Shown one piece after another: positions 54,655 through 63,643 of a stretch of 64,000 nt of DNA. Position 1 is the stretch's first letter; every line of letters starts with the position of its first letter. Source of the DNA: Nitrosomonas sp. Is35. Lineage in GTDB: Bacteria; Pseudomonadota; Gammaproteobacteria; Burkholderiales; Nitrosomonadaceae. Below the pieces are notes generated by a model. The model saw only the letters and a program-made list of their open reading frames with translations. It made no database searches and had not been told where the DNA came from. The translations under genes and the position numbers were made by a program. The stretch spans positions 992,001 to 1,056,000 of the forward strand of contig NZ_JAWJZH010000001.1 in NCBI RefSeq assembly GCF_033063295.1. The letters run 5' to 3'.

Positions 54655-55104
54655 TTATTTAATGGCTATTTTTCTGGCGCCCGATCCGTTGATCTTGGGT
54701 AGTGTCAACTCGAGTATGCCGTCTTTATACTTGGCTTCCGTTTTTGATTCATCAACCGCACTGTGCAAGGTGAAGCTCCGGTAGCTGGAGCCTTGATAGC
54801 ATTCGCGGCAAATCACCCGGTCACCTTCTTTCTCTTCTTTTTCTTTTTTTGTTTCGGCACTGATGGAAACCCGGTTACCGTCGACTTGCACCTTAATGTC
54901 ATCTTTACTGACTCCCGGGATTTCGGCGCGGACGGTATAGGTTTTATCGTTTTCTTTGACATCGATCCGGATCAGCGGCGCGGTTTCCGGTTCACCGGAA
55001 AATGGGCGTAAACCGAATCCTTTGAACCAGTCGTCCATGTTCATGAAGGGATCGAGGCGCGCTAAATCGCCGGGTAGTGGAGAACGGCGGACAATTCTTG
55101 ACAT
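54655..55104 (-). CDS. Small heat shock protein (Hsp20)
   Basis: The 149-residue protein has a short N-terminus, an alpha-crystallin domain (about 45-140, with GVSKDDIKVQVDGNRVSI and AKYKDGILELTLPK) and a C-terminal I-x-I-like end (KIAIK). It keeps denatured proteins soluble for refolding or degradation. GGGAG nine bases before the ATG sets the start. It lies 23 bases downstream of the DUF2934 gene and shares its strand with lon and the rest of the stress block. Confidence 0.94.
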   Translation of the reverse strand: MSRIVRRSPLPGDLARLDPFMNMDDWFKGFGLRPFSGEPETAPLIRIDVKENDKTYTVRAEIPGVSKDDIKVQVDGNRVSISAETKKEKEEKEGDRVICRECYQGSSYRSFTLHSAVDESKTEAKYKDGILELTLPKINGSGARKIAIK

Positions 55105-55127
55105 GATTTTTACTCCCTGAGTAAGGA

Positions 55128-55412
55128 TTATTCTTTAATGGTGAGAAATTGAAAATCAATGCTGCCGCTATCAAACATATCCAACTCATTATCGACTTCC
55201 CGCTCAGCTTCAAGCCAATCGCGCAGGGCACCCGTCTCATTGCCCGCGAAGCCGCGCTTCTCGGCCCGGAAATAAGCCGCAGTGGCGATCATTTCCTGGC
55301 GGTCAAGCGGTGTTGCTGAATTCATGACCTGATGCGCGAGTATCCGCTCCTCGCTTTTTGATAACCTTGTTCCGGATTTCTTGGTTTCTCCTTCGCTGAC
55401 TTTGCTTGGCAT
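55128..55412 (-). CDS. DUF2934-domain protein
   Basis: The 94-residue protein has the DUF2934 pattern IATAAYFRAEKRGFAG (about 43-58) then DWLEAEREVDNEL (about 65-77). The family is widespread in stress and phage-like contexts but has no known function. AAGGAGG seven bases before the ATG gives a strong start. It directly precedes hsp20 and probably shares its transcript; two AT-rich palindromes lie upstream. Confidence 0.82.
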   Translation of the reverse strand: MPSKVSEGETKKSGTRLSKSEERILAHQVMNSATPLDRQEMIATAAYFRAEKRGFAGNETGALRDWLEAEREVDNELDMFDSGSIDFQFLTIKE

Positions 55413-55509
55413 TTGATAATCCTCCTTGAGCAGGATATTTATTCGTACTGAAAGATGAGATTGATAAAAACCTTTATCAATTGATTATCTTAGTGAAATT
55501 TTTTTAAAA

Positions 55510-55552
55510 AATAAGTAAGAAAATACTTATTTTTAACTAAGTAAATACTTAG
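55510..55552. promoter_or_regulatory. Two TAAGTA-n-TACTTA palindromes
   Basis: Arms 55510-55517 and 55524-55531 (8 bases, 6-base spacer) and arms 55537-55543 and 55546-55552 (7 bases, 2-base spacer) share TAAGTA/TACTTA. They sit between the unknown regulator-like gene and the DUF2934-hsp20 pair and could be operator sites or a weak AT-rich terminator. Confidence 0.5.
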
Positions 55553-55905
55553 ATATTGACAGCGCTTTTATTTTTCCGGTTGTTAAAACCGCGATCATTC
55601 CGCGTGTTCTCAGCCGCACCAAGAATTTCGCAGATACTTTTAAATTCACTGCGAATGGTGGCGGGCGTTCTTTTCAGGTGGGCAGCAAGCAGCTTGCAAT
55701 CGGTCGTTTCCAGAACAAGACTGGCTTCAAGCAGTTGATACAAAACAGGGGGCAGCATTTGCTCGGTGTCGATTGCACCGATGAGCTGCGCGGCATGCAT
55801 TTTCGCGCGCCGCAATTGACCCGATTCGTAGAAGGAATAATTGTTTTTTTGTTTGTAAAGATGACTAATGGCGTTAAAGTTGTCGAGAGTTTCAGCGTGC
55901 ATCAT
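55549..55905 (-). CDS. Small protein with LuxR-like helix-turn-helix
   Basis: The 118-residue protein ends in a helix-turn-helix-like stretch (LEASLVLETTDCKLLAAHLK then RTPATIRSEFKSICEILGA, about 64-102), recalling LuxR-type DNA-binding domains, after a helical N-terminus. No sensor domain is recognised. It sits between lon and the DUF2934-hsp20 pair, with palindromes just past its stop, so it may regulate the stress genes; that is inference. Confidence 0.6.
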   Translation of the reverse strand: MMHAETLDNFNAISHLYKQKNNYSFYESGQLRRAKMHAAQLIGAIDTEQMLPPVLYQLLEASLVLETTDCKLLAAHLKRTPATIRSEFKSICEILGAAENTRNDRGFNNRKNKSAVNI

Positions 55906-56222
55906 TTGAATTTACTCCTCACATTAGGCGATATTTCCAGGATAGCAAGACAATGTGACAACCATATAACAGACACATTGAATTGGCTTCCGGTGATTCA
56001 CTGTAACTGGACAGGGAGGAAACTACAATGCGGCAAATTGCCGCTTTATTTAGCCTTATTTTTTGTATTTAACTACCGCTTTGGTATTTTGGAACGGTTG
56101 GCGGCATAAATATATAAGCGCATCGCTTATCTTTCTCTAAGCAAAATGCCTAGAAATTCATGGATGGTGATTTAACGCGCACTGTTATCCGGAATCGCTT
56201 CCCATGTTCTGGTATTGTCTGT
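55906..56222. other. Intergenic region with a micro-ORF
   Basis: This 317-base gap before the end of lon has no full gene. A 14-codon frame at 56028-56072 (MRQIAALFSLIFCI) follows a good GGGAGGAAAC and looks like the start of a signal peptide, broken by an early stop; it may be a relic of a small lipoprotein gene. A short palindrome lies at 56114-56130. Confidence 0.5.
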
Positions 56223-58598
56223 TCAAACAAGCTTGAATCCGGATGCTGGCATCGGATTGGCGGTTTGATGCAATGCTGCTTGCATGGCGTCATCGGCGGT
56301 TTCCAGTAAAACAAACTGCATCGCCATGCGCGTTGCTTCCGGAACATCCCGCAGATCTTTCTGGTTACGTGCAGGCAACAACACGGTTTGAATACCGGCG
56401 CGCTGTGCCGCGAGTATTTTTTCCTTGATGCCGCCGACCGGCAATACCAAGCCGCGCAAACTGATTTCACCGGTCATGGCGACATCGTGTCGCACCGGCC
56501 GGTTGGTGAAAAGCGAAGCGAGCGCGATGAACATTGCCACACCCGCGCTCGGTCCGTCTTTGGGAATCGCGCCGGCCGGAACGTGCATGTGCACATCGAT
56601 GCCGTCAAACAGCGCTAACGGAATGTTGAGATCGCTGGCGCGCGCTTTGACCAGCGTGAGCGCGGCTTGCGCGCTTTCTTTCATCACATCGCCGAGCTGC
56701 CCGGTCAGAATCAGTCTTCCGCTGCCATTGATGCGCGTGGCTTCGATGAACAGAATATCGCCGCCCACCGGTGTCCAGGCCAGACCGGTGGCGACACCGG
56801 GTAAGTCGGTATGCAGCGCGAGTTCGTGTTCAAATTTTTCCGCGCCCAGGATCGCATCCAAATCGCTCACGCCGATTCGCACTTGCTGTTGCTTGCCTTC
56901 CGCAATGCGCAGTGCCACGTTCCGCATGACCCGGCCGATTTCCCGCTCGAACTGGCGCACACCGGCTTCACGGGTGTAGTTGGCCACAATGCTTTGCAGC
57001 GCTTCGGGCGTCAGCGTGCATTGATCCTCGCGCAGGCCATTCGCTTCACTTTGCCGCTGCACTAGATAACGCAGGGCGATTTGCAGTTTCTCTTCCTGCG
57101 TGTAACCGGGGAGATCGATAATTTCGATGCGGTCGCGCACCGGCGGCGGCACGTTGTCGATCACATTCGCGGTGGCGATGAAAATCACCCGGCTTAAGTC
57201 GAACGGCACACCGAGATAATTATCGCGAAACGTCGAGTTCTGCTCCGGATCGAGGATTTCCAGCAGGGCGGCGGAGGGGTCGCCTTGCATGCTGGCGGAC
57301 ATTTTGTCGATCTCGTCGAGCATCATGACACAATTACGCGCGCCCGCCTTGCGTAGCCCTTGCACGATGTTGCCCGGCATCGCGCCGACGTAAGTGCGGC
57401 GGTGGCCGCGCATTTCGGCTTCGTCATGCACACCGCCCAATGAGACGCGCACAAACGAACGCTGCAACGCGCGTGCGATGCTTTGGCCCAACGATGTTTT
57501 GCCGACACCGGGTGGTCCGACAAAACACAGAATCGGCGCCCGGCCGTGCGGTTTCAGTTTCTGTACCGCGAGGAATTCGATGATGCGCTGTTTGATTCGC
57601 TCCAGCCCGAAATGATCCGCTTCCAGAATCTGCCGCGCGCTATTCAGGTCGATCGGCGCCTCCTCGGGCAGCCGCCACGGCAATTCGGTCATCCATTCCA
57701 GGTAAGTATGCAGCATCGAGAATTCACTCGATGCGCCCGGCATGCGCTGCAAGCGGTGCAATTCTTTGCGTGTTTGTGTTTCGATATCGCCCGGCATGCC
57801 GGCTTTGGTGATGGCTTCGTCCAGTTGCGTGATTTCTTGATCGTTGTCGCCGTCTTCGCCGAGTTCTTTTTGAATCGCTTTCAACTGTTCGCGCAGCAGA
57901 TATTTGCGCTCGCGATCTTCCATTTGCTCTTTGGTGCGCTCGCCGATTTCCTGCGACAAGCGCAGAACTTCGATGCGGCGCGACAGAATGTGCAGCACTT
58001 TTTGCAGCCGCTCCTCGGTATCGATGGTTTCGAGCAGCATTTGTTTTTCGCTCACTTCGGCATCGAGCAGACTTGCGGTAATGTCGGCCAGATCGGAAGG
58101 CGCGCGCGTGGCTTGCAAAGCGTGCGCAAGTTCCGCTGGTACGCCGGGCAATAACGATAAAATTTCAATGGCGCGTTCGCGCAATTGCAGTGCCAGTGCT
58201 TCGGTTTGTGTGGTGATGGGCGCCGATTCCTCAATGCGCTTTATGCGTGCGGCGATGAACGGGTATCCTTCGACCAGTTCTTCGATGTGGAAACGCGCCA
58301 CGCCCTGGCATACGACGTGATGTGTTTTGTCGTCGGATGTCATATGCCGCATGATATTGGCGATTGTCCCGGTGCCACACAGTGCTTCCAATCCCGGATT
58401 GTCGACAGCGGCGTCTTTTTGCAGCACGATGCCGATCGGCGTTTTGGATTGCAGCGCGTGCTCAATGGTGGCGATGGATCGCATCCGGCCGACCGTGATG
58501 GGCATCAGTACATGCGGAAATAACACCACGTTGCGCATCGGTACCAATGCAATGACATCGGCAGGCAACTCGAATGGGTTTGTGGCGAGTGGTTCCAT
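56223..58598 (-). CDS. lon: ATP-dependent protease Lon
   Basis: Lon unfolds and degrades damaged and short-lived regulatory proteins. The 791-residue protein has the N-terminal substrate-binding domain (about 10-205), the AAA+ module with Walker [12 protein letters not shown] (about 362-372) and Walker [13 protein letters not shown] (about 424-435), and the protease domain with the catalytic serine in [12 protein letters not shown] and lysine in [20 protein letters not shown] precedes the ATG. It is the largest gene of the stress block; a second, housekeeping Lon may exist elsewhere in the genome. A promoter candidate lies at 58645-58673. Confidence 0.97.
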   Translation of the reverse strand: MEPLATNPFELPADVIALVPMRNVVLFPHVLMPITVGRMRSIATIEHALQSKTPIGIVLQKDAAVDNPGLEALCGTGTIANIMRHMTSDDKTHHVVCQGVARFHIEELVEGYPFIAARIKRIEESAPITTQTEALALQLRERAIEILSLLPGVPAELAHALQATRAPSDLADITASLLDAEVSEKQMLLETIDTEERLQKVLHILSRRIEVLRLSQEIGERTKEQMEDRERKYLLREQLKAIQKELGEDGDNDQEITQLDEAITKAGMPGDIETQTRKELHRLQRMPGASSEFSMLHTYLEWMTELPWRLPEEAPIDLNSARQILEADHFGLERIKQRIIEFLAVQKLKPHGRAPILCFVGPPGVGKTSLGQSIARALQRSFVRVSLGGVHDEAEMRGHRRTYVGAMPGNIVQGLRKAGARNCVMMLDEIDKMSASMQGDPSAALLEILDPEQNSTFRDNYLGVPFDLSRVIFIATANVIDNVPPPVRDRIEIIDLPGYTQEEKLQIALRYLVQRQSEANGLREDQCTLTPEALQSIVANYTREAGVRQFEREIGRVMRNVALRIAEGKQQQVRIGVSDLDAILGAEKFEHELALHTDLPGVATGLAWTPVGGDILFIEATRINGSGRLILTGQLGDVMKESAQAALTLVKARASDLNIPLALFDGIDVHMHVPAGAIPKDGPSAGVAMFIALASLFTNRPVRHDVAMTGEISLRGLVLPVGGIKEKILAAQRAGIQTVLLPARNQKDLRDVPEATRMAMQFVLLETADDAMQAALHQTANPMPASGFKLV

Positions 58599-58644
58599 AG
58601 CGGCTCATCCTTCAGAATGTAAGGCGGTTTTAATATTCTCTTGG

Positions 58645-58673
58645 AATATTTGAGCGCTTAACCAGGAATTCAA
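58645..58673 (-). promoter_or_regulatory. Candidate sigma-70 promoter of lon
   Basis: On the minus strand TTGAAT (58668-58673) and AATATT (58645-58650) are 17 bases apart, about 47 bases before the lon ATG. No clear heat-shock (sigma-32) -10 box of the CCCCAT type was seen. Confidence 0.35.
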
Positions 58674-58697
58674 GTGAGATCCGCTGGCCTTGTGTAA

Positions 58698-58725
58698 GGT
58701 AACCGGCTTTGTTGTGCCGGTTACC
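58698..58725 (-). terminator. Hairpin after the CBS-domain gene
   Basis: A perfect 10-base stem (GGTAACCGGC at 58698-58707 with 58716-58725) and 8-base loop lie 16 bases past the CBS gene stop. There is no long T-run, so termination may be partial. Confidence 0.6.
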
Positions 58726-58740
58726 GGTAGAACTAGAACA

Positions 58741-59190
58741 TCACGGGCGATGCCGCGTTTCTTTCTTTTGCTCGTAGCGCACTAATTTGGCGAGATCGAG
58801 CAACTCTTCCGATAATAATTGCAGCGCATCGTCCAGCGTCAGGATACCGGTCAATTCCCCCGATTCATCGACGACTGGCAAACGCCGGATGGTTTTGCGG
58901 CGCATGAATTCGATGGCTTCAGACGATGGGGTATTTTCCTTAATGGTAAATACTTCCGCTGCCATAATGTCGCCAACGGTGATGACGGCTGCGTCCAATT
59001 CCGTTGCCACAACTTCCACCACCAGATCGCGATCTGTCACAACGCCGGCCGGAATCTGGCGGCCGTCACGCTTCTCGACCACGATGACCGCACCGACATG
59101 AAACTGGCGCATCAGTTTGGCAGCTTCCACAATGGTTGCATCCCGTTGGATAACAATGACTTCACGATTGCAAATTTCGCCGACAGACAT
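58741..59190 (-). CDS. CBS-domain protein
   Basis: The 149-residue protein consists of two CBS motifs in tandem (about 7-62 and 72-128; VVTDRDLVVEVVA, then KTIRRLPVVDESGELTGILT). CBS pairs bind adenine nucleotides and act as energy sensors. With no attached enzyme domain, it is likely a stand-alone sensor. AAAGGAGA precedes the ATG. It belongs to the stress block and lies between lon and the BCAM0308-like gene. Confidence 0.9.
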   Translation of the reverse strand: MSVGEICNREVIVIQRDATIVEAAKLMRQFHVGAVIVVEKRDGRQIPAGVVTDRDLVVEVVATELDAAVITVGDIMAAEVFTIKENTPSSEAIEFMRRKTIRRLPVVDESGELTGILTLDDALQLLSEELLDLAKLVRYEQKKETRHRP

Positions 59191-59238
59191 TTGATTTCTC
59201 CTTTCTGGTTGTTATGGAAAGACGGGCAAATTCACGGT

Positions 59239-59742
59239 TCAACGTGACCAATGCACGCGCAACAGGTTTTCCGCTGCGTTATAGTGAAACTCCAGCTCAC
59301 CCTGGTACGCATCGTGGATGGCTTCACCGATACCGCGCGCGAGATGAATGTCGGTGGTGGTGATCAGCACTTCGTGATCTTTTATCTCCATGGCCATGAT
59401 CCGTTTCAGCGGGTGCTCGGTTTTTTCCTGTTTCTCAACGTGCTGCATCAAATGCATGATTTCATCCCGGTGTGCGTGGAAGAAATCACCGTGCAAGGTC
59501 AGGAATCCAGCCGGGTATTGATCCTGAATGCGTTGGCAGGCCGGACAGTTATGCTCATGCGCATTGACCGGTGCAGCAAGCCATTGCCACCGGCCTTTGT
59601 GAAATACAGCGCTGCAAAGCGGACAAACGGTGGGTTCGGGGAGCTTGCTTTTGATTTGATAGGCGTCGTGAATTTTTTCCTGGAAAACACCGTCGTGCCG
59701 TGTGATTTGATGGAAGCCAGGGTGTGCGTTTTTTGTGCTCAT
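59239..59742 (-). CDS. BCAM0308-family protein (putative zinc-finger stress protein)
   Basis: The 167-residue protein has two CxxC pairs (CPLCSAVFH, about 39-47, and CPACQRIQDQYP, about 66-77), a histidine-rich stretch (HGDFFHAHRDEIMHLMQHVE) and a C-terminal LLRVHWSR. The family occurs with Lon, Hsp20 and HPF in betaproteobacteria; its function is unknown. GAAGGAGG before ATG 59742 gives a strong start; a longer reading to 59766 is unlikely. Confidence 0.8.
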   Translation of the reverse strand: MSTKNAHPGFHQITRHDGVFQEKIHDAYQIKSKLPEPTVCPLCSAVFHKGRWQWLAAPVNAHEHNCPACQRIQDQYPAGFLTLHGDFFHAHRDEIMHLMQHVEKQEKTEHPLKRIMAMEIKDHEVLITTTDIHLARGIGEAIHDAYQGELEFHYNAAENLLRVHWSR

Positions 59743-59800
59743 GATAAATCCCTCCTTCTGCTGCAACTGTTTCAGTTTGAATGAGAAGTCATTTTTTATC

Positions 59801-59830
59801 CTTTCACGGTCAACCGTGCGTCCGTGAAAG
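59801..59830 (-). terminator. Hairpin after the hibernation factor gene
   Basis: CTTTCACGG at 59801-59809 pairs perfectly with 59822-59830 (12-base loop), about 85 bases after the hpf stop on the minus strand. A clear T-run is missing, so it may instead be an mRNA 3' stability element. Confidence 0.5.
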
Positions 59831-59914
59831 ATTGAACATCCGTTTCATCTTGCGCGCTTTGATAATTTTGTCAAGCGTTTCCGTCATGGGATCCGCTGGC
59901 ATTTTTTCGCCGCG

Positions 59915-60217
59915 TTATTTGCGGGCGTGATCCTCCAGTTGACGCTTGGCGGCGTCGAAGGCATCGCGCACTGCGACGTAGACATCTTCATTGGCCACAC
60001 GATTGACCACGATTTCGCTGCCGGGTACCGTCATGTCGATGTGCACGTCAAACATCCGGCCCTGATGGTGGTGTTTGTGCGGGAGCTCGACGACGATCCG
60101 GCAGCTCGTGATGTGCGGATAAAACTTTTCCAGCTTTTCCGCTTTTTCGCGGATATGACTTTCAAGCGCTTCGGAGTGGGGGATATCGCGCGTGGTGATT
60201 TGCAGTGTGACTTCCAT
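59915..60217 (-). CDS. hpf: Ribosome hibernation promoting factor
   Basis: The 100-residue protein is a short HPF/RaiA (YfiA) domain: MEVTLQITTRDIPHSEALES, then EKAEKLEKFYPHITSCRIVV and VANEDVYVAVRDAFDAAKRQ. It binds the 30S decoding centre and silences ribosomes in starvation or stress. AGGAGGAAA precedes the ATG. It lies 45 bases downstream of rtcB, on the same strand, in the stress block. Confidence 0.93.
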   Translation of the reverse strand: MEVTLQITTRDIPHSEALESHIREKAEKLEKFYPHITSCRIVVELPHKHHHQGRMFDVHIDMTVPGSEIVVNRVANEDVYVAVRDAFDAAKRQLEDHARK

Positions 60218-60262
60218 GAAATTTTCCTCCTACTGAATTGAGTTAAACGTTTCCGGTAACAA

Positions 60263-61690
60263 CTATCCTTTGATACATACTTTGGGGCGCAGAAAAGCGA
60301 CTCTGCGCGCCAGTCCCGCTTGTTCCGTGACCTCGGCCACCTGATCGACATCCTTGTAAGCGCCTGGCGCTTCTTCCGCCGCGCCGCGCATCGAACGGGT
60401 GCGGATCAGGATGCCTTGCCGCTCGAGATCATTGATCAAGGTCCGGCCATCCCATTGTTTCAATGCTTGGTTGCGGCTCATGGCGCGGCCCGCGCCGTGG
60501 CTGCATGAGGCAAAAGCCCGATTGGTGCTGACGCCTGCGAGAATGTAAGAACCGGTACCCATGCTGCCGCCGATGATGACCGGTTGCCCCACGTCGCGGT
60601 ATCGGGTCGGCAGTTTGGGATGTCCGGGTGCGAAAGCGCGCGTGGCGCCTTTGCGGTGCACATGCAGCCAGCGGGTTTTGCCGTCCACTTCGTGCTGTTC
60701 TTCCTTGCAGGTGTTATGCGAGATATCGAACAGCGTTTCCAGTGAGGCCTGAGGATACACGTCGGCAAAGGTGTCGCGCGTCAAGTGCGTCAGGATTTGC
60801 CGGTTGGCTAAAGCGCAATTGATCGCGGCATTCATCGCGCCGAGATATTGCTGGCCTTCCGGCGATTTGACCGGAGCGCAGGCCAATTCCCGGTCGGGCA
60901 GGTGGATGCCGAGACGGCTGGCCGCCTTAGCCAGCATCACCAGGTAATCGGTGCCGATCTGATGGCCGAGTCCGCGCGAACCGCAGTGGATGGAAATCAC
61001 CAGTTGGCCTTCGCGCAGACCGAAAGCCTGCGCCGTCACGTTGTCGTAAATGCGTTCCACAACCTGAACTTCCAGATAATGATTGCCGGAACCCAATGTG
61101 CCCATTTCGCCGCGCTGGCGTTTTTTGGCCAGCTCGGATACGTTACCCGGCACCGCGCCGGAGACACAGCCGTTTTCTTCTACATAGTCCAGATCCGCGG
61201 CATCGCCGTAGCCCTGTTTTACAGCCCATTGCGCGCCGCCCAGCAACACTTGATCGAGTTGTTTTGGGTTGAGATTGATGTGACCTTCCTCGCCGACGCC
61301 TGCCGGGATCGTAGCGAACAACCGGTTGGCCAGTTGATTGAAGTAGGGCGCCGCATCGCGCACATCGAGATTGCTGCGCAGGCAGCGGATGCCGCAGGAA
61401 ATATCGAAACCGACACCGCCAGCTGAGATGATGCCACTTTGTTCGGCATCGAATGCCGCCACGCCGCCGATGGGGAAGCCGTAACCCCAATGCGCATCCG
61501 GCATGGTCATTGCTGCGCCAACCAGTCCGGGCAGTGCGGCGACATGGGCGATTTGTTCTAACACTTTGTCGTCCATGCTTTCGAGCAACGGCGCGCTGCC
61601 GTACAGCAGGACTTCCGCGCGTTTATCGCCGGATGCCTGAGGCAGCGTCCAAAGATAAGTGTGCAGCTGTTGTAATTGTTGTAGATTCAT
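60263..61690 (-). CDS. rtcB: RNA-splicing ligase RtcB
   Basis: RtcB joins RNA ends with 2',3'-cyclic phosphate (or 3'-phosphate) to 5'-OH, using GTP and Mn2+. The 475-residue protein has the metal-binding cysteine in GFDISCGIRCLRSN (about 92-105), HCGSRGLGHQIG (about 237-248), GGSMGTGSYILAG (about 389-401), and the guanylylated histidine in FASCSHGAGRAMSR (about 411-424). ATG 61690 is chosen; it overlaps the archease stop by four bases. Length and motifs fit the family. Confidence 0.96.
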   Translation of the reverse strand: MNLQQLQQLHTYLWTLPQASGDKRAEVLLYGSAPLLESMDDKVLEQIAHVAALPGLVGAAMTMPDAHWGYGFPIGGVAAFDAEQSGIISAGGVGFDISCGIRCLRSNLDVRDAAPYFNQLANRLFATIPAGVGEEGHINLNPKQLDQVLLGGAQWAVKQGYGDAADLDYVEENGCVSGAVPGNVSELAKKRQRGEMGTLGSGNHYLEVQVVERIYDNVTAQAFGLREGQLVISIHCGSRGLGHQIGTDYLVMLAKAASRLGIHLPDRELACAPVKSPEGQQYLGAMNAAINCALANRQILTHLTRDTFADVYPQASLETLFDISHNTCKEEQHEVDGKTRWLHVHRKGATRAFAPGHPKLPTRYRDVGQPVIIGGSMGTGSYILAGVSTNRAFASCSHGAGRAMSRNQALKQWDGRTLINDLERQGILIRTRSMRGAAEEAPGAYKDVDQVAEVTEQAGLARRVAFLRPKVCIKG

Positions 61691-62094
61691 ACATCCACCA
61701 CGCAACGGGACTCCCAAACCGGGCCAATTGGTTTTACCGCGAGCATGGTCAGCGTTGCACCTTTGACTTCCACGCCGCGTTCCAAGCCGTCGCGCCATTT
61801 TTCCCCGGCGGCTTTGGCGTGCCAATGATCATTCTGGTGCTGGATGTGAAAATGACTGAACACCATACCGAGTTCCCGCGCCTTTCCTAAAATGAGATTA
61901 AGCCAGACCACCAGCGCCAGTTCAAGGTCGGCTTCTTCAAATTCCAGGGCGACTACGATCACGGGTTGCACTGCTTCAATATTGGTAATAATCGCAAAAA
62001 CGGCATGCGCCGCTGCTTCAAACGATTGCTCGATTGTCAGGCCGCAGCCGATAATCCCGATGTCGGCATCGTGTTCAAAATACGATGAGCTCAC
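61687..62094 (-). CDS. Archease (RtcB cofactor)
   Basis: Archease helps RtcB turn over and broadens its nucleotide use. The 135-residue protein has the N-terminal FEHDADIGIIGCGLTIEQSF (about 5-24) with the acidic metal-binding residues, and the C-terminal region KGATLTMLAVKPIGPVWESR. It overlaps the start of rtcB by four bases, so the pair is made together. It is the first gene of the minus-strand run. Confidence 0.92.
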   Translation of the reverse strand: MSSSYFEHDADIGIIGCGLTIEQSFEAAAHAVFAIITNIEAVQPVIVVALEFEEADLELALVVWLNLILGKARELGMVFSHFHIQHQNDHWHAKAAGEKWRDGLERGVEVKGATLTMLAVKPIGPVWESRCVVDV

Positions 62095-62221
62095 TTTTTA
62101 ATCACTTTATAAAAATGTAGTTTTATTGTAGTATTTTTGCCGGAAGAAATGTATCAATCTGAACGATCGTTGCGATTGATCAAATCGGAACACACTGCAC
62201 AATAGCGATAAGGAGCACAGC

Positions 62222-62866
62222 ATGATTTTCGCCGACCGCATGGCAGCAGCCGGAAAGCTGGCGGATGCATTGTCCGGATATCGCGATAAAAATCCGCTGA
62301 TACTCGCTATCCCGCGTGGCGCGGTGCCGATGGCCAAGGCGATTGCGCAGCGGCTGAACGGTGAACTGGATGTGGTGCTGGTGCGTAAGCTCCGCGCTCC
62401 CGGTAATCCGGAGTATGCCATCGGTTCCGTCGACGAAAGCGGTTGGGTTTATTTGACGGAATATGCCGCACGGGCCGGTGCGGATCAAGCGTACATCGAT
62501 CAGGAAGTATCGGCGCAATTGGAAACCATCCGGCAGCGGCGCGCGCACTATACGCCCGGGCGCGCACCGATAGATCCTGCAGGGCGCATCGTGATTGTGG
62601 TTGATGACGGACTGGCTACCGGTTCGACCATGATTGCGGCACTGCATGCCTTGCGTAACCAGAAAACGGCGGAATTGATCTGTGCCGTACCGGTGGCGCC
62701 ACCGGAAACACTGAAGAAATTGCAGGGCAAAGCGGATCGCATTGTCTGTTTGTCAGCACCCGATGATTTTTATGCCGTCGGGCAGTTTTATACGGACTTT
62801 CCGCAAGTGAGCGATGACGAAGTGATTGCGTGTCTTGCCGCCGCGCCACGGCAGATTGTGGGGTAA
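62222..62866 (+). CDS. Phosphoribosyltransferase-domain protein
   Basis: The 214-residue protein has the PRPP loop in IVIVVDDGLATGSTMIAAL (about 122-140) and NPLILAIPRGAVPMAKAIA (about 24-42) typical of PRTase-like regulators. Such proteins occur with RtcB, Lon and heat-shock genes in betaproteobacteria, but the substrate is unknown. It is divergent from archease-rtcB and may be controlled by the same intergenic signals. Confidence 0.87.
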   Translation: MIFADRMAAAGKLADALSGYRDKNPLILAIPRGAVPMAKAIAQRLNGELDVVLVRKLRAPGNPEYAIGSVDESGWVYLTEYAARAGADQAYIDQEVSAQLETIRQRRAHYTPGRAPIDPAGRIVIVVDDGLATGSTMIAALHALRNQKTAELICAVPVAPPETLKKLQGKADRIVCLSAPDDFYAVGQFYTDFPQVSDDEVIACLAAAPRQIVG

Positions 62867-63135
62867 TCGCGCATGCTGTTGGCAGGAACATATTCGCCAG
62901 CACTTGAAATTGTATGAATCGCCATTACTTCTGATTGACGAGCGGAATGGCGGAAATATTCACCCGGTGCGGATTGAAAGCTTTGTTGCCTGAGAATTGA
63001 CATAAGAGTGAACCTTAAGCCCGATTCTTAATCGAATGGTTCATTGGTTACGGCTTCCTACTTTATTTTTGATGACCTATGTACCTCGATAAAATTTACG
63101 TATTACAAACGGGTGTAAGTCTTAAGGTTTCTACC

Positions 63136-63531
63136 ATGGCGTTGCAGGAATTGATTGCCAAAGCCATCAACACAAGAAAATTTCCCGAACTTCAGAGCAT
63201 TCGCAGTACCACGGACTTATACGCTTATCTGTCGGTAGTTGTGTGCGCTGGCGCTGAAGATTTGATCAAAAGGCGGCAACGGTGGATTAATCATAAAACA
63301 AAAGCGGATTTGATCGCCGGTCAACCGGTTCCATTCAATACCTTCTGCAATCTCTTCTGGCGTAATCTGGACGAGGATGACCCGGATGGCGATGAATGGC
63401 AACAACTGATTGCCAGTGACGAATTTTATTCACAACTGACCATTCTATTGCATAAATTGCGTATTGCCGAGCGTAACTTGCAGCAATATAACGGTAGCGG
63501 AATGCTTGATTTCAATCTCGGCTCGGCTTGA
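63136..63531 (+). CDS. Uncharacterised 131-residue protein
   Basis: I do not recognise this soluble, mostly helical protein (YLSVVVCAGAEDLIKRRQRW, then FWRNLDEDDPDGDEWQQLI). A start at 63079 would add 19 residues; TTAAGG before ATG 63136 favours the shorter form. It ends before a strong bidirectional terminator. It has no close functional link to its neighbours. Confidence 0.65.
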   Translation: MALQELIAKAINTRKFPELQSIRSTTDLYAYLSVVVCAGAEDLIKRRQRWINHKTKADLIAGQPVPFNTFCNLFWRNLDEDDPDGDEWQQLIASDEFYSQLTILLHKLRIAERNLQQYNGSGMLDFNLGSA

Positions 63532-63582
63532 GCCAGTGTGACCGGAACAATCAGAAGACCACGCTGTTTTGGTGTCATGAAG

Positions 63583-63611
63583 AACAATCCCGCTACTTGA
63601 GCGGGATTGTT
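63583..63611. terminator. Bidirectional terminator
   Basis: A perfect 12-base stem (AACAATCCCGCT at 63583-63594 with 63600-63611) with a 5-base loop lies between convergent genes. T-rich stretches flank it on each strand. Confidence 0.9.
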
Positions 63612-63643
63612 TTAAGTAAGGGCATATCTTACTTACATCAGTT

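Noticed and set aside
58645..58673. Heat-shock (sigma-32) promoter for lon
   Set aside because: A CTTGAA box is present but no CCCCAT-like -10 at the right distance; a sigma-70 reading fits better.
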